NCBI RefSeq assembly: GCF_004342725.1
Contig: NZ_SMCP01000001.1
Location: 124,001 to 188,000, forward strand
Source of the DNA: Testudinibacter aquarius
Lineage (GTDB): Bacteria; Pseudomonadota; Gammaproteobacteria; Enterobacterales; Pasteurellaceae
Reading direction: 5' to 3'
Length of the DNA: 64,000 nucleotides
In this document: piece by piece, positions 1 through 11,257 of the stretch
Layout of the letters: every line of letters starts with the position of its first letter
How positions within the stretch are numbered: the stretch's first letter is position 1
Notes under the pieces: model-generated
Databases searched by the model: none
What the model was told of the DNA's origin: nothing
The model's input: the letters and a program-made list of their open reading frames with translations, nothing else
Made by a program: the position numbers and the translations under genes

Positions 1-344
1 TTGCCCAACGCACGTTCATCTTTCTGTTTAACGTAATAAATCGCCAACCCACCAAACGGCAGCATCGCCAATAAAAAATACAGCAGTTGCCAGTTATGCC
101 ACAATGCCGGAAGAGAAAATAAAAGTGCGGTCAGTCCGTAACCGATTGCCCAAGTGCGGTTTTGCGTCAAATTCCGTCCTTTGAACAGATTAAAAAACGG
201 ATAGGTAAACAGATATAGACAAGCCCACGCCAGCAATAAAAACGCGTGCTGCCAGATGACATTCGGTGATGACAACATCCCGTATAAAAACGGTAATAAT
301 GCCATCACGATTGCACCGTGTTGGTTGGAAATCAGCAGTTTCAT
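1..344 (-). CDS. YwiC-like membrane protein, partial (C-terminus beyond window)
   Basis: The reverse strand reads from an ATG at 342-344 and stays open to the window edge, giving about 114 residues. It begins [20 protein letters not shown] and continues with several hydrophobic stretches, one near residues 20-45 and others near 75-105, so it is an integral inner-membrane protein. The NQHGA start followed by a membrane segment resembles the YwiC-like family, whose function is not established; this assignment is by memory of the family and moderate. The start overlaps the stop of the upstream transporter gene by four bases (ATGA), so the two are probably translationally coupled and in one operon. 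The C-terminal half lies outside the window. Confidence 0.6.
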   Translation of the reverse strand, partial: MKLLISNQHGAIVMALLPFLYGMLSSPNVIWQHAFLLLAWACLYLFTYPFFNLFKGRNLTQNRTWAIGYGLTALLFSLPALWHNWQLLYFLLAMLPFGGLAIYYVKQKDERALG

Positions 345-1291
345 TTTGCGCCGGCTTTTGCTTTTTTCTGTTTTAACGAAGCCAAAAATGTCGCCAAAAT
401 CGGACCGGAGATATTATGCCAGAAACTGAAGACCGCACTTGGCACCGCCGCCAGCGGGTTAAAGTGTGCATTAGCCAACGCCGCCCCTAAGCCTGAATTT
501 TGCATGCCGACTTCAATCGAAATCGCCTTGCTGTCATAAGTGCTCAGATTGAATAATTTTGCGGTGAAAAAACCGATCAAGTAGCCTAAACCGTTATGTA
601 GCACCACGATACCGAAAATAATCAAGCCTGATTCAACGATTTTATCTTTGCTGACCGCCACCACAGCCGACAGAATCAACACAATCGCCACCACTGAAAG
701 CAGCGGCATACTTTGGCTCAACTGCGCCATTTGTTTTTTGAACAACGCACGCACCACCAAACCCAAGAAAATCGGGAACAGCACCATTTTTAACACCGAG
801 ACAAACATGGCAGCGGCATTGATATCCAGCCACTGGCTTGCCAAAATATAGAAAACCGCAGGGGTTAAAATCGGTGCCAGCAACGTCGAAATGGTCGTGC
901 AAGCCACTGAAAGTGCGGTATTGCCGCGTGCTAAATAGGTCATCACATTGGACGAAGTGCCACCCGGACACGAACCGACCAAAATCACGCCAATCGCCAA
1001 ATCCGTCGGCAAAGCAAAGCCTTTTGCCAAACCGAAAGCAATCGCCGGCATAATCACAAACTGGCTGACCACACCGATCAATACCGATTTCGGATGTTTA
1101 AACACTTCGCCGAAATCATTGAAAGTCAACGTGATACCCATGCCAAACATCACGATGCCGAGCAAATACGGAATATAACTGACAAAAGGCGAAAAATAAG
1201 CCGGAAATTGAAAGGCTAAAAAGGCAAACAGTAAAACCCAAAGCGCAAAGGTTTTGCTGACAAAATGGTTAATCTTGAGTAAGGTCTGCAT
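341..1291 (-). CDS. Bile acid:sodium symporter (BASS) family transporter
   Basis: A 316-residue polytopic inner-membrane protein with about nine or ten hydrophobic segments. The CPGGTSSN stretch at residues 108-115 followed by [11 protein letters not shown], and a second polar break [14 protein letters not shown] near residues 260-275, are the two discontinuous-helix motifs that bind sodium and substrate in the BASS family. Bacterial members move organic anions by sodium symport; PanS-type members carry pantoate or ketopantoate, but substrate cannot be read from sequence. It starts with [10 protein letters not shown] behind AAGAG. The downstream YwiC-like gene overlaps its stop by four bases. 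Confidence 0.85.
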   Translation of the reverse strand: MQTLLKINHFVSKTFALWVLLFAFLAFQFPAYFSPFVSYIPYLLGIVMFGMGITLTFNDFGEVFKHPKSVLIGVVSQFVIMPAIAFGLAKGFALPTDLAIGVILVGSCPGGTSSNVMTYLARGNTALSVACTTISTLLAPILTPAVFYILASQWLDINAAAMFVSVLKMVLFPIFLGLVVRALFKKQMAQLSQSMPLLSVVAIVLILSAVVAVSKDKIVESGLIIFGIVVLHNGLGYLIGFFTAKLFNLSTYDSKAISIEVGMQNSGLGAALANAHFNPLAAVPSAVFSFWHNISGPILATFLASLKQKKAKAGAK

Positions 1292-1381
1292 GGGAAAATC
1301 TCTTGCAATGGTAAAGGATTGACCATAACAAAACTTTTAGGTGATTTCAATTCTCACTAAGGGGCATTTTTGCAAATGCTT

Positions 1382-1876
1382 TTACGCACGGCTAAGCGCC
1401 AGAATCATTTCATACCATGCTACACTGCCGTGCTTGAATGCTGACGGTTTAAGATAGCGATAACCGAATTTTTCATAAAAACGGATATACTCTGCTTTGC
1501 ACATCAGATAAATCGCCTGTTTTTGTCGGCGCCGCATCAGCTGGATAAACTGCTGCATTAAGCGCACGGAATAGCCACGCCCCTGATAATGCGGGTCGAC
1601 CACCACCGACATAATCACCACATTCGGTGCGGCGGGGTCATGTCCGATTAGTTGTTTAAATTGTTCATCGGACATCACCACGTCTTCGGCACACCCGCTA
1701 TTGATAAAACCAATAATCCGATTCTCGATTTCCATCAGCAGAAAACCATCGGGATATTGTGCTATCCGTAATGCAATCTTTTCACGACTTGCCGCTTCAT
1801 CTGAGGCATAAGCAGTTGATTCGATTTCAAAACAACGATCAATATCCGCCATTGTCGCCTGTCTGAATGTCAGCAC
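1382..1876 (-). CDS. GNAT family N-acetyltransferase
   Basis: About 164 residues with the GNAT fold: N-terminal TFRQATMADIDRCFEIE, then a VVVDPHYQGRGYSVRLM segment that carries the acetyl-CoA pyrophosphate loop (Q-G-R-G-Y), and a C-terminal YEKFGYR motif typical of the family. It acetylates an amine on an unknown substrate; the N-terminal half resembles the serotonin N-acetyltransferase-like branch. I place the start at a GTG (1874-1876) because GGAGGAGG lies five bases upstream; a longer reading from a TTG at 1903 has no such site. It lies just downstream of mnmE on the same strand, with only about 30 bases between them, so co-transcription is likely. Confidence 0.75.
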   Translation of the reverse strand: MLTFRQATMADIDRCFEIESTAYASDEAASREKIALRIAQYPDGFLLMEIENRIIGFINSGCAEDVVMSDEQFKQLIGHDPAAPNVVIMSVVVDPHYQGRGYSVRLMQQFIQLMRRRQKQAIYLMCKAEYIRFYEKFGYRYLKPSAFKHGSVAWYEMILALSRA

Positions 1877-1909
1877 AGTGCCCTCCTCCAAGTTCGTTTG
1901 CAACTGAGT

Positions 1910-3271
1910 TTATTTACCGATACAAAACGAACTGAAAATATTGCTTAACAAATCATCGGACGTGAACTGCCCAGTGATTTCGCTTAATGCATCCTGCACC
2001 ATACGCAACTCTTCCGCCAGCAGTTCGCCGGCGTGGAATTGGGTCAGTTGGATATGTCCGCTTTGCAAGTGTTCGCTGGCGACTTGCAGTGCTTCCAAGT
2101 GGCGACGGCGGGCAAGAAAACCGCCTTCGGTCACCGTTTGATAACCCATCGACTGTTTCAGGTGATCACGAAGCAACTCAATACCGCCCTTGGTTTTGGC
2201 TGACAAACGGATAGTGGTGTAGCCGTCATGCTGCTCAATTCCTTCCGTTTCGCGGCTCAAATCGGCTTTATTGCGGATCACCGTGATCGGCATCGAGGTC
2301 GGCAGCCGTTCGATAAATTCCGCCCAGATTTTGTGCGGGTTCAGCTCCTGCGTGGTGGTGCTGTCGATCATCAGCAACACATGATCCGCCTGTTCGATCT
2401 CCATCCAAGCGCGATCAATACCGATGCGTTCCACTTCATCGGTCGCTTCACGCAAACCAGCGGTATCAATAATATGCAACGGCATGCCATCGATATGAAT
2501 ATGTTCACGCAATACATCACGGGTTGTGCCGGCAATATCGGTGACAATCGCGGCTTCCCGTCCGGCAAGGGCATTCAGCAAACTGGATTTACCGGCATTC
2601 GGACGTCCGGCAATCACCACTTTCATACCTTCACGCAATAGCGATCCCTGTTTTGCCTCGGACTGCACTTTGGCCAGCTGCTGAATAATGTCATTCAAGC
2701 GTTTTTCGATAATACCGTCCGCCAGAAAATCGATCTCTTCATCGGGAAAATCAATCGAGGCTTCCACATAAGTCCGCAGATAAATCACTGCATCAACCAA
2801 TTGATTGACTTTGTTAGAAAATTCCCCTTGCAGTGATTTCAATGCCGAGCGTGCCGCCTGTTCCGAACTGGCATCGATCAAATCGGCAATCGCTTCCGCC
2901 TGTGCCAGATCCAGTTTATCGTTTAAAAATGCCTGTTCGGAAAATTCGCCGGGACGGGCGATGCGAATGCCGTCCAGCTGCAAAATCCGTTTTAGCAGTA
3001 AGTCCAGCACCACTTGTCCGCCGTGTCCTTGCAGCTCAAGCACATCTTCACCGGTAAACGAATGCGGGGCTTTAAAATACAGGGCAATGCCTTGATCTAA
3101 AATCGTGCCGTCACTGTCTTTAAACGGCAGGTAGTCGGCAATGCGCGGTTTCGGGCATTTGCCTAACACCGCTTCGGCAACGGCAACCGCACTTGGTCCC
3201 GAGATACGCAAAATCCCGATTCCGCCACGGCCGGGTGCCGTGGCTTGGGCGACAATGGTCTCTTTATTCAT
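1910..3271 (-). CDS. mnmE: tRNA modification GTPase MnmE (TrmE)
   Basis: A 453-residue protein, full length for the family. With MnmG it installs the 5-carboxymethylaminomethyl (or taurine-free aminomethyl) group on wobble uridine 34 of certain tRNAs, using methylene-tetrahydrofolate and GTP. The N-terminal folate-binding domain begins [16 protein letters not shown]. The inserted G domain shows G1 GRPNAGKS at residues 222-229, G2 GTTRD, G3 DTAG and G4 NKAD. The protein ends with the invariant C-terminal FCIGK whose Cys is important for modification. The ATG at 3269-3271 gives the conserved N-terminus; an in-frame TTG six codons upstream is not needed. It follows yidC, as in many gamma-proteobacteria. 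Confidence 0.97.
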   Translation of the reverse strand: MNKETIVAQATAPGRGGIGILRISGPSAVAVAEAVLGKCPKPRIADYLPFKDSDGTILDQGIALYFKAPHSFTGEDVLELQGHGGQVVLDLLLKRILQLDGIRIARPGEFSEQAFLNDKLDLAQAEAIADLIDASSEQAARSALKSLQGEFSNKVNQLVDAVIYLRTYVEASIDFPDEEIDFLADGIIEKRLNDIIQQLAKVQSEAKQGSLLREGMKVVIAGRPNAGKSSLLNALAGREAAIVTDIAGTTRDVLREHIHIDGMPLHIIDTAGLREATDEVERIGIDRAWMEIEQADHVLLMIDSTTTQELNPHKIWAEFIERLPTSMPITVIRNKADLSRETEGIEQHDGYTTIRLSAKTKGGIELLRDHLKQSMGYQTVTEGGFLARRRHLEALQVASEHLQSGHIQLTQFHAGELLAEELRMVQDALSEITGQFTSDDLLSNIFSSFCIGK

Positions 3272-3297
3272 AAATATTCCCAGCTGCAAAATAGAAC

Positions 3298-3326
3298 AAA
3301 CCGCACTTTAACTTAAAGTGCGGTTT
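3298..3326 (-). terminator. Inverted uptake-signal hairpin between yidC and mnmE
   Basis: AAACCGCACTTTAA and its reverse complement TTAAAGTGCGGTTT lie almost back to back, forming a 12-14 bp stem built from two opposed uptake signal sequences. On the minus strand the stem ends in GGTTT and is followed by a U-rich GTTCTATTTT stretch, so it can act as a factor-independent terminator after yidC. Inverted uptake signals doubling as terminators are well known in Haemophilus. Confidence 0.7.
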
Positions 3327-3375
3327 CACTATCGTAAAGGCGTATGCAATACGCCGCTACATTATCGAATCAACA

Positions 3376-5001
3376 TTACTTCTTACCGCGAGAATGCAAC
3401 CCTTTTTTCTCCAAACCACGATAGATTAACTGCTGTTGGATAATCGTGATCACGTTGGAAACCAACCAGTACAACACCAAGCCGGCCGGGAACCACAGGA
3501 AGAAGATGGTGAACACTACCGGCATGAAGGTCATAATTTTTTGTTGGGTTGGGTCAGCAACCGGCGTCGGCGACATTTTTTGCAACAAGAACATCGAACC
3601 GCCCATCAGCAATGGTAAAATATAGTACGGATCTTGTGCCGATAAGTCTTGAATCCAGCCGAAGAATGGCGCATGGCGCAGCTCGACCGCTTCCATAAAG
3701 GTCCAGTATAATGCGATGAAAATCGGCATTTGTAACAGAATCGGTAAACAGCCGCCAAGCGGGTTCACTTTTTCCTCTTTATACATTTTCATCATTTCTT
3801 GGCTCATGCGTTGTTTGTCTTCGCCAAAACGCTCGCGCAGCTCCTGCATTCTTGGTTGCAGCATCCGCATTTTTGCCATTGAGGTATATTGCGCTTTGGT
3901 CAGCGGATATAAAATCGCTTTCACCACAATGGTAACACCGATAATCGCCAAGCCCCAGTTAGAGACAATACTTTGAATGAATTGCAGTAATTTAAACAAT
4001 GGTTTGGCAATAAACCACGCCCAACCATAATCCACAGTTAAGTCCAAGTGCGGTGCCACGGTTTCCATTTGGTTTTGTAATTTCGGACCGGTCCACAATT
4101 TGCTGTTGATGGTTTGGCTGCTGCCGTCGGCAATCACGGTGGTCGGGGCACGGAAACCAATGAACGCAAACTGTTGGTTGGTGCTGCTGTATAAATGGTT
4201 TTCAGCATTCTGATCCGGAATCCAAGCGGTCACAAAATAGTGTTGCAGCAATGCCACCCAGCCCGGTTTGGTATTAATTGACAAATTGGCTTTTTGCATA
4301 TCTTCAAAACTGTATTTTTTATAGTTAGTCTCAGAAGAAGAATACGCTCCGCCGGTATAAGTCGGCATCGCCAAGTTGGTAGAGTGATCAACCAAAGTAT
4401 GTTTGATTTGTGCATACGGCTGCAATTCGATCGCTTGTCCGCTGTGGTTGGTGATTTGATAATCCACCTCTACCGCATAACTACCCCGGCTTAAAGTGAA
4501 CGTTTTAATCACTTGCACGCCGTCTTTTTCCAGCGTCAACGGGATTTTGATTTGATCTTGTCCGTCTTCCAGTTTAAAACTATCGCCGCTGATTTGATAT
4601 TGGGCGCGGGCAGCTGGAGTATCAATACCATTTTTGCCGATCAAACCGCTTTGTGCCACATAAACTAAGTTGTTGTCGTTTTGCATCAACGAAAATGGCG
4701 TGGTTGAATTCAATGTCGCATCATATTTCAATAAATTTGAATCCACAATATCGCCACCTAAGGTGTCGATTTTCAGGCTCAGCACATCACTTTCAACGCT
4801 AATCACTCGTCCTGTGGTTTGATTATCAACATTGGTGACTGCTGTGCTGGATGATGTTGGGGTATCGCTGCCGTTATTGACTACTGTTGTTTCTTGTGTA
4901 GCGGCCGGCTTTGGCAACACATAATCAATCTGCCATTGCTGATACACCAAAAAAGAAATAAACAGTAAAGCGATAACTAATAAACTGCGTTTTGAATTCA
5001 T
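3376..5001 (-). CDS. yidC: Membrane protein insertase YidC
   Basis: A 541-residue inner-membrane insertase that helps membrane proteins into the lipid bilayer, alone or with SecYEG. An N-terminal transmembrane anchor (about residues 5-22, [17 protein letters not shown]) is followed by a large periplasmic beta-super-sandwich domain to about residue 340, then the conserved five-helix insertase core (about 350-530) with the cytoplasmic loop [20 protein letters not shown] and the [20 protein letters not shown] helix. Length is normal for gram-negative YidC. It sits in the classic rpmH-rnpA-yidD-yidC-mnmE order, with yidD 17 bases upstream. Confidence 0.97.
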   Translation of the reverse strand: MNSKRSLLVIALLFISFLVYQQWQIDYVLPKPAATQETTVVNNGSDTPTSSSTAVTNVDNQTTGRVISVESDVLSLKIDTLGGDIVDSNLLKYDATLNSTTPFSLMQNDNNLVYVAQSGLIGKNGIDTPAARAQYQISGDSFKLEDGQDQIKIPLTLEKDGVQVIKTFTLSRGSYAVEVDYQITNHSGQAIELQPYAQIKHTLVDHSTNLAMPTYTGGAYSSSETNYKKYSFEDMQKANLSINTKPGWVALLQHYFVTAWIPDQNAENHLYSSTNQQFAFIGFRAPTTVIADGSSQTINSKLWTGPKLQNQMETVAPHLDLTVDYGWAWFIAKPLFKLLQFIQSIVSNWGLAIIGVTIVVKAILYPLTKAQYTSMAKMRMLQPRMQELRERFGEDKQRMSQEMMKMYKEEKVNPLGGCLPILLQMPIFIALYWTFMEAVELRHAPFFGWIQDLSAQDPYYILPLLMGGSMFLLQKMSPTPVADPTQQKIMTFMPVVFTIFFLWFPAGLVLYWLVSNVITIIQQQLIYRGLEKKGLHSRGKK

Positions 5002-5018
5002 TGTTTTTCTCTGTATGG

Positions 5019-5288
5019 TTAGTGTTCGTGGTTATGGTGGTTTTGCCCAGAGCCTTTCGGCGGAACAGGATCATCGCCACCTGCACTCAAAGGGTGACAT
5101 TTTAATACACGTTTCAGCGTAAGCCAACCACCTTTTAACGCGCCGTGCGTTTGAATGGCTTCTAGTCCATATTGTGAGCAAGTCGGATTGAAACGACAGC
5201 GTGGTCCGAGCATCGGACTGATGATTAAACGATAGCCTTTAATTAAAAAAATTAAGCCTTTTGCGCCAAACGACGGTGACGTTGCCAT
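5019..5288 (-). CDS. yidD: Membrane protein insertion efficiency factor YidD
   Basis: An 89-residue protein of the YidD family, a small membrane-associated factor that increases YidC-dependent insertion. Diagnostic motifs are [23 protein letters not shown] (shown here by its key residues P-R-C-R-F and P-T-C-S) and [17 protein letters not shown]. The tail is His-rich (NHHNHEH), which is not a conserved trait. Its start lies 37 bases inside the end of rnpA in another frame, a compact overlap that is usual for this locus. Confidence 0.93.
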   Translation of the reverse strand: MATSPSFGAKGLIFLIKGYRLIISPMLGPRCRFNPTCSQYGLEAIQTHGALKGGWLTLKRVLKCHPLSAGGDDPVPPKGSGQNHHNHEH

Positions 5289-5611
5289 AATTTATCCAAA
5301 ATTTCGGTCAAAGTGCGGTTATCCAGTTCACCAATCCCCTTTCTTGCGACAATCACAAAATCCATCGCAGGAAGCTGGTGTTGATTCAAACGGAAATATT
5401 CTCGACATAAACGTTTAATTCGGTTACGTTCGTGAGCACGTTTTAAATATTTTTTAGCCACAGTCAAGCCTAGACGAGGGCTATCCAGTTGATTGGCTCG
5501 GGCGAGAATGGTGATCTCAGGGCGACTTGCGCGGACAGGTTGCTGGAAAACAAATTTGAATTGTTCGGGAGTCAGCAAGCGTGACTCCCGAGGAAACTTG
5601 TGCTTAATCAC
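5252..5611 (-). CDS. rnpA: Ribonuclease P protein component RnpA
   Basis: A 119-residue basic protein that binds the RNase P RNA and helps recognise precursor-tRNA 5' leaders. The RNR signature is clear: [20 protein letters not shown] near residues 55-75, preceded by LGLTVAKK. The start appears to be a GTG at 5609-5611; no good Shine-Dalgarno is visible, consistent with low expression relative to rpmH. An uptake signal (AAGTGCGGT) sits in the 29-base gap to rpmH. Confidence 0.96.
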   Translation of the reverse strand: MIKHKFPRESRLLTPEQFKFVFQQPVRASRPEITILARANQLDSPRLGLTVAKKYLKRAHERNRIKRLCREYFRLNQHQLPAMDFVIVARKGIGELDNRTLTEILDKLWQRHRRLAQKA

Positions 5612-5640
5612 ACTAAGTGCGGTCGGTTAGGCAGCGTCAA

Positions 5641-5992
<352 letters not shown>

Positions 5993-6021
5993 TTGTTTAT
6001 CGGGGAGAAATAACTGATAAT
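5993..6021 (+). promoter_or_regulatory. Candidate sigma-70 promoter for the alpha-2-macroglobulin gene
   Basis: TTGTTT (5993-5998) and GATAAT (6016-6021) are separated by 17 bases and end 32 bases before the ATG at 6054. Both boxes match the consensus at four or five of six positions. A GAGG Shine-Dalgarno follows near 6042. Confidence 0.4.
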
Positions 6022-6053
6022 CACGAACACTATCTCTAGCTGAGGATTGTTTT

Positions 6054-9000
6054 ATGACAAAGCTTGCCGCAACACTGTTGACACTCTCCTGCTTGCCTGT
6101 TTCCTCTTGGGCTGCCGTCTGGAATCAAACAACCTTAGATCAAGCCGCTGAACAGACGTTAACACAGCTCGATCTGTTTTTGGATGAGAATCCAAAATCT
6201 TTATTGTATTCTGAATTCTCTCAGGAACAGCTTCAACAATTGCGCGCGGCGACAGATACCAACAACTCAGCTCAAAATCTAAATTTTCAGAATCTGAAAA
6301 ATAAAAATCAACTGGTTTCAACCCTGTATAACATTGCCGATAAAAATTTTTATGGCGATCGTTTAGTGCCGTATCTGTATCTATATAACCAATATTTTCC
6401 GTCTGCCGAGAATCAATATAAGCTGTACAGCATGATCACCGACTATGATCAACGTAATATCGAGTTTACTTTTCCCGCTTTTCAACGTTATGTTTCACAG
6501 CACACCAACGTCGATGATGTGCAACAATACTGGCAGCGTTTCGTCGATTCATACGGCTTTAAGCTGAACAAAGCTAATGTGCAAAACAACTTAGACATCC
6601 CGCTGGTTTGCTTGAACTTTTCCCAAATCGTGAACCCCGAACCGCTACAAAACTGGAAACAATTTCTTCATGTCAGCCCGAACAACAACGTTCAATGGCA
6701 GTATCAAGGCGAAAATATCTGTTTCCAAGGAGAATGGCAAACCGAGTACGCCCTGCAAATTGATCCCAAATTACAAAGTGAATATCGCTTGGGGCTAACC
6801 AATCCAACCGAGCAAGATCGGCTGATACATCTGAATGTTACTACCGGCAACCGTACCCCGATGCTGCGGTTTGCCAATAAAGGCAAAGTGTTGAATGCTT
6901 ATAGCGAGCGTAATCTCAACTTGGAATCTGCCAATGTGGATAAAATCCATTTGCAGCTGTGGCAAATTCCTGCGAATAATCTGGCGAATTATCCGGTGCG
7001 TGACCTTATCGCTTCCAATGCCTATTGGTGGCGTATCGATTCAACCTTGAATGAGAACGCTCGGTTACTGTTCGAAGGGCATTTTCAGCCCAAAGCCAAG
7101 CCGCAAAATCAAACCAGCAACAGCAATATCTTTTTTGACGATTTAGTACAAGAGATGAAGCCTGGCGTGTATGTATTGAAAGCCAGTGTGGACAATAACA
7201 ATGATGAAAATGCCGATTTGATTACCTTTACCTTAAGCAACAACGGCTTTACCGCCTATAAAACCTCACAAGGATTATGGGTCGAAGTGCGCGATCTGGA
7301 AAGCAAAAAACCCGTTTCGGGACAAGCTGTCAGCTTATATGCCAAAGATAACGATATTCTGGCAACGGTCAAAACCGACCGCAACGGAATCGCCTTTTTC
7401 GAGCAAGCACATATTAGCGGTGAACGCGGCGCAACCCCAAGCCATATCATCAGCCTTGAGCAAAACCGCATGGGCTATTTGGATTTGCTGAGCGACAGCA
7501 TTGATCTGTCCGACAAAGGGCTGTCCGGCGAGTTGGCAAGCCCGCTCATGCAAAGTTGGGTTTGGTTTGATCGTGGTGTTTACCGTCCGAATGACACCAC
7601 CAATGCGATGTTTTTGTTCAAGACCCCTGACGGAAAGCCGTTCTCCGGCACTTCAATTTGGGCAACCCTAGTTCGCCCTGACGGTAAAATCTTCTCCGTG
7701 AATGAACTGAAACCACACAACAATGGCGCTTACTATTTCAGCCACTATTTTCCGTCAATTGCCCGGTTAGGCAACTGGAAGCTGCAATTGTCTCTGGCAA
7801 ATGACGGCAAAGGCTATCTCACCGAGCACAACATTAATCTGGCGGCGATTTTGCCACAGCAAATCAGTGTAAAAACCCTCAGCCAAACCCCGGTATTACA
7901 CAGTGGCGAAACCGCACTTTTTGATATTAAAGCTGACTGGCTGTACGGCTCGCCGGCAAGTGAGCTATCAAGTAATGTCAACTGGCTGATTCAAAGCAGT
8001 GATGAGAGCAATCCGCAATGGCAAGCCTGGAAAAACTGGCAAATCGGCCTATTTGATGAACAAAGCAAAGCCAGCTCGCAGCAAAATACGTTGCCTGCAA
8101 CCGATAAGCAAGGCATCAGCCAATTTGCGTTACCACTGACCAACCTGCCGCACAGCAGCAAACCATTGCAACTGAAATTGCAAAGTGCGGTCACCGAACC
8201 GAGCGGACAAGAGGTGATCGACACCCTGACAGTGAATATTCAACGTAACGAGCCTTATCTGGCATTGACCGTGCAAGACAAAACCGCACAAGCGGCACTG
8301 ATCGACGAACAAGGACAAGTGTTAAGCGGCAAACTGGATTGGAAACTGTATCAAGTCAACTACAGCTGGTATTGGTATCGTAACGATTCCGGTTGGGATT
8401 ACAAAGTCAATGAAAGCCGCTACTTAACCGCCCAAGGCAGTATCAACGCCGAAGCCAAACAACCGAGTTCGATTTCGTTGCCGATCAACGACGGCAGTTG
8501 GGTGCTGGAAGTACAAGGCGCCAGCCCACTGACTGCCGCTTCGGTGCCGATTGAATACGGCAATTGGTCACAGCCGAATATCAATAATGCACCGGACACC
8601 ATTTCTATCAGCAGTGACAAAGAGCGCTACCAAGACGGTGAACGGGTAAAAGTGCGGTTGCGAGCGCCGTTTGACGGCCCGGCCAGTGTTAAATTGGCGA
8701 CACGGGAAATTGTCGATAACTACCAAGTGAATTTTAGCAATGGCGAAGCCGAACTGGATTTCAAATGGCAGGACGAATGGGCGCAAGGTTTATGGTTGTT
8801 GGCCAACGGTTGGAATCAAGCACCAAACGACAAACAAAACCTGCGAGCCGTCGGTTTACACTGGTTAGGCAGCGATCTGCAACAGGTCAATTTAAATTTA
8901 CAAATTGACAGTCCGGCAGAGACTTTACCTAATCAAAAAATAAGCCTGCCACTACAGTTGGACAAACCGAGTAAAAACACTTGGCTGCAAGTGGCGGTGG

Positions 9001-11231
9001 TCGATGAAGGGCTGTATCAACTTGCCAAAGCCAGTTTCGACAATCCGCAAGAAGCGTTTTGGGGCAAAAAACAGATTAATCTGGAGATGTTCGATGTTTG
9101 GGGCAGTCTGATTAAACAGCTCAAAGCGCGACAAGCGGCAATCCGCAGTGGTGCCGGCACTGATGATTCGCTTGAACTCGGTACTGTCGCTCTCCCGGAT
9201 TTGGATATTGATTTGTTGACCTATTGGTCAAATCCGATTTTGCTTGACGATCAAGGTAAGGCACAAGTCGAGTTGGAGCTACCACAATTTAACGGCAAAG
9301 TGCGGATTATGGCAGTGGCATGGAATCCGCAACAAATCGGTTCTACTGAAAAAACCATGCTTGTCAAAGAGCCGTTGGTGACGCAGCTTAATACACCGCT
9401 GTTTTTGTCGGCAGGTGATCAAACCGAGATGAAAGTGCGGTTGCATAATACGACAGACAAAATCATGCAACTGAATGTAGAGATGAGCGCCAATGCGCTG
9501 GTCAAATTTGAGGACAACAAGCAAACTCAAGTCATTCAATTACAGCCACAACAAGCAATCACGCTTGACCGCACTTTTAAGGTTGAACAGCCTGGTAAAG
9601 CCGAATTCAAGTTACAAATCAGTGGCGACATTCAGAAACAGTGGCAACGTTTTGCCGACATTCGCAAGCCGGCATTGCCGTTTAATCAAATCAGCTTAAA
9701 CCAGTTAGCCGCTGGCAGCACATGGCAATCTCCGGCCTTGGCGCAAGGTAGCACGGTCACCAATAACCTCGTGTTATCTAACCGTGCACCGTTCGATCCG
9801 CAAGACGTCATCAGCTATCTGAACACCTATCCCTACGGCTGCGTCGAGCAAACCGCCAGCGCCTCGTGGAACAATCTGTTGTTAAACCAACTGATTCCGG
9901 GTTATCAACTGCCAAGTGCGGATTATCCGGATCAAGCACAACGACAAAACAACCTGAATAATGCGATTTTACGTCTGGCAAATCAGCAGGCATACGATGG
10001 TGGCTTCTCCTTGTGGGGCGGCGATCAGTCTGATGTCTGGCTGTCGGCTTTTGTCGGTGAGTTCTTACTCGACAATAAACTACAAAATCCGCTGTTCCAG
10101 CAGCATAGCACGTTGAACCGCACTTTGGCTTATTTATACCAAGCCGTCAATAATGCGGATTATGCCCGCTTACAGCCAACCATCGCTGACACCAGCGGCT
10201 ACGCCTATGCTTTATATGTGCTGGCAAAAGCTGGTGAGCCCGTTCAAGGCGCCCTGTTAAAAGCCTTACCGGTGGTCGCAAAGCAGAGTGAAATCTACCC
10301 TGCCCGTTTGTTTATTTTAAACGCACTACTACTGCAAGGCGAAGTCGGCAAGGTGGCTGAACAGATGGCGTTGATCGCCAAAGCACCGCAGGCGATCAGC
10401 TTTGGTTATGCCAATTACGGCGCTCAACTACGCGATTATGCCATTGAAATGGTGTTGCTTTACGAATTAAAAAATCAAGTCGAGAAGCTAAAAATCGCCG
10501 AGGCAAAACTGGTGGAAAATATTGATAGCGCAGTCAATGTGGTTTGGGGCGCACTGTTGAATGAGTTGAAATCGACCGACTATTTTAGCACTCAATCCGC
10601 ACACTGGCTGGCAAGGTTAGCCACCTTATTACCGCAAAGCAGCGCCGAACTGGAATTGGAAGTGAACGGCAACAAACTGCAAGTGAATGGTTTGGAAACC
10701 CTCACATTAAATAATGAAGCGGTGCAAGTGCGAAATCTGGGCACAAACCCAGCCTTTATCAGCCTGAATCAATGGATCACGCCAACAGTCGCCGAGCAAA
10801 TTGAAAACGGTTATCAGATTGAAATAACTTTCCGTGATCTGCAAGGTAGAGCGTTGGATCCGGCGGCTTTGAGCTTAAACGAACTGGTGGTTATCGAGTT
10901 TGAATTGAGCAAAACAGAAACCGCACCACAAACCAATGCAGATATGATGTTGGTTTATTCATTGCCGGCTGGTTTCAGCATTCAGGAAAATATGTCGCTG
11001 CCGATATTTGAACAGGATGACTCCAGCTTGCAGGCCGAGTTCAGCGAAAATCGAGATGATCGCCATTTGGTTGCCTTCAATTTCGCTCAGAATCAAACTT
11101 CAGCCACACACCGTATCGTAGTGCGTGCAGCCAAGAGCGGTGATTGGACAGCACCGGCAACCACATTGGAGAATATGTATCAGCCGCAATACCGTGCGGT
11201 GTTACCATCGGCTGAAATTCGTATAAAATAG
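6054..11231 (+). CDS. yfhM: Periplasmic alpha-2-macroglobulin family protein (YfhM-like)
   Basis: A 1725-residue bacterial alpha-2-macroglobulin, a giant protease trap believed to protect the envelope when peptidoglycan is being repaired. An N-terminal signal sequence (LLTLSCLPVSSWA, cleavage about residue 20) is followed by many macroglobulin beta-domains and a C-terminal thioester domain with PYGCVEQT; the thioester Cys is residue 1263 and the partner Gln is three residues on, so the trap should be covalent. The bait region and complement-like domain MG-type repeats precede it. Unlike E. coli YfhM, which is a lipoprotein, no convincing lipobox is visible. It is followed by pbpC, the usual genomic partner. 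Several uptake signals lie within the gene. Confidence 0.93.
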   Translation: MTKLAATLLTLSCLPVSSWAAVWNQTTLDQAAEQTLTQLDLFLDENPKSLLYSEFSQEQLQQLRAATDTNNSAQNLNFQNLKNKNQLVSTLYNIADKNFYGDRLVPYLYLYNQYFPSAENQYKLYSMITDYDQRNIEFTFPAFQRYVSQHTNVDDVQQYWQRFVDSYGFKLNKANVQNNLDIPLVCLNFSQIVNPEPLQNWKQFLHVSPNNNVQWQYQGENICFQGEWQTEYALQIDPKLQSEYRLGLTNPTEQDRLIHLNVTTGNRTPMLRFANKGKVLNAYSERNLNLESANVDKIHLQLWQIPANNLANYPVRDLIASNAYWWRIDSTLNENARLLFEGHFQPKAKPQNQTSNSNIFFDDLVQEMKPGVYVLKASVDNNNDENADLITFTLSNNGFTAYKTSQGLWVEVRDLESKKPVSGQAVSLYAKDNDILATVKTDRNGIAFFEQAHISGERGATPSHIISLEQNRMGYLDLLSDSIDLSDKGLSGELASPLMQSWVWFDRGVYRPNDTTNAMFLFKTPDGKPFSGTSIWATLVRPDGKIFSVNELKPHNNGAYYFSHYFPSIARLGNWKLQLSLANDGKGYLTEHNINLAAILPQQISVKTLSQTPVLHSGETALFDIKADWLYGSPASELSSNVNWLIQSSDESNPQWQAWKNWQIGLFDEQSKASSQQNTLPATDKQGISQFALPLTNLPHSSKPLQLKLQSAVTEPSGQEVIDTLTVNIQRNEPYLALTVQDKTAQAALIDEQGQVLSGKLDWKLYQVNYSWYWYRNDSGWDYKVNESRYLTAQGSINAEAKQPSSISLPINDGSWVLEVQGASPLTAASVPIEYGNWSQPNINNAPDTISISSDKERYQDGERVKVRLRAPFDGPASVKLATREIVDNYQVNFSNGEAELDFKWQDEWAQGLWLLANGWNQAPNDKQNLRAVGLHWLGSDLQQVNLNLQIDSPAETLPNQKISLPLQLDKPSKNTWLQVAVVDEGLYQLAKASFDNPQEAFWGKKQINLEMFDVWGSLIKQLKARQAAIRSGAGTDDSLELGTVALPDLDIDLLTYWSNPILLDDQGKAQVELELPQFNGKVRIMAVAWNPQQIGSTEKTMLVKEPLVTQLNTPLFLSAGDQTEMKVRLHNTTDKIMQLNVEMSANALVKFEDNKQTQVIQLQPQQAITLDRTFKVEQPGKAEFKLQISGDIQKQWQRFADIRKPALPFNQISLNQLAAGSTWQSPALAQGSTVTNNLVLSNRAPFDPQDVISYLNTYPYGCVEQTASASWNNLLLNQLIPGYQLPSADYPDQAQRQNNLNNAILRLANQQAYDGGFSLWGGDQSDVWLSAFVGEFLLDNKLQNPLFQQHSTLNRTLAYLYQAVNNADYARLQPTIADTSGYAYALYVLAKAGEPVQGALLKALPVVAKQSEIYPARLFILNALLLQGEVGKVAEQMALIAKAPQAISFGYANYGAQLRDYAIEMVLLYELKNQVEKLKIAEAKLVENIDSAVNVVWGALLNELKSTDYFSTQSAHWLARLATLLPQSSAELELEVNGNKLQVNGLETLTLNNEAVQVRNLGTNPAFISLNQWITPTVAEQIENGYQIEITFRDLQGRALDPAALSLNELVVIEFELSKTETAPQTNADMMLVYSLPAGFSIQENMSLPIFEQDDSSLQAEFSENRDDRHLVAFNFAQNQTSATHRIVVRAAKSGDWTAPATTLENMYQPQYRAVLPSAEIRIK

Positions 11232-11257
11232 TAGATAAACATCGACAGCCTCTAAAC

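Noticed and set aside
3298-3326. Inverted repeats reading as possible mobile-element ends
   Set aside because: This and those at 25106 and 29146 are pairs of uptake signal sequences, which explains the symmetry.
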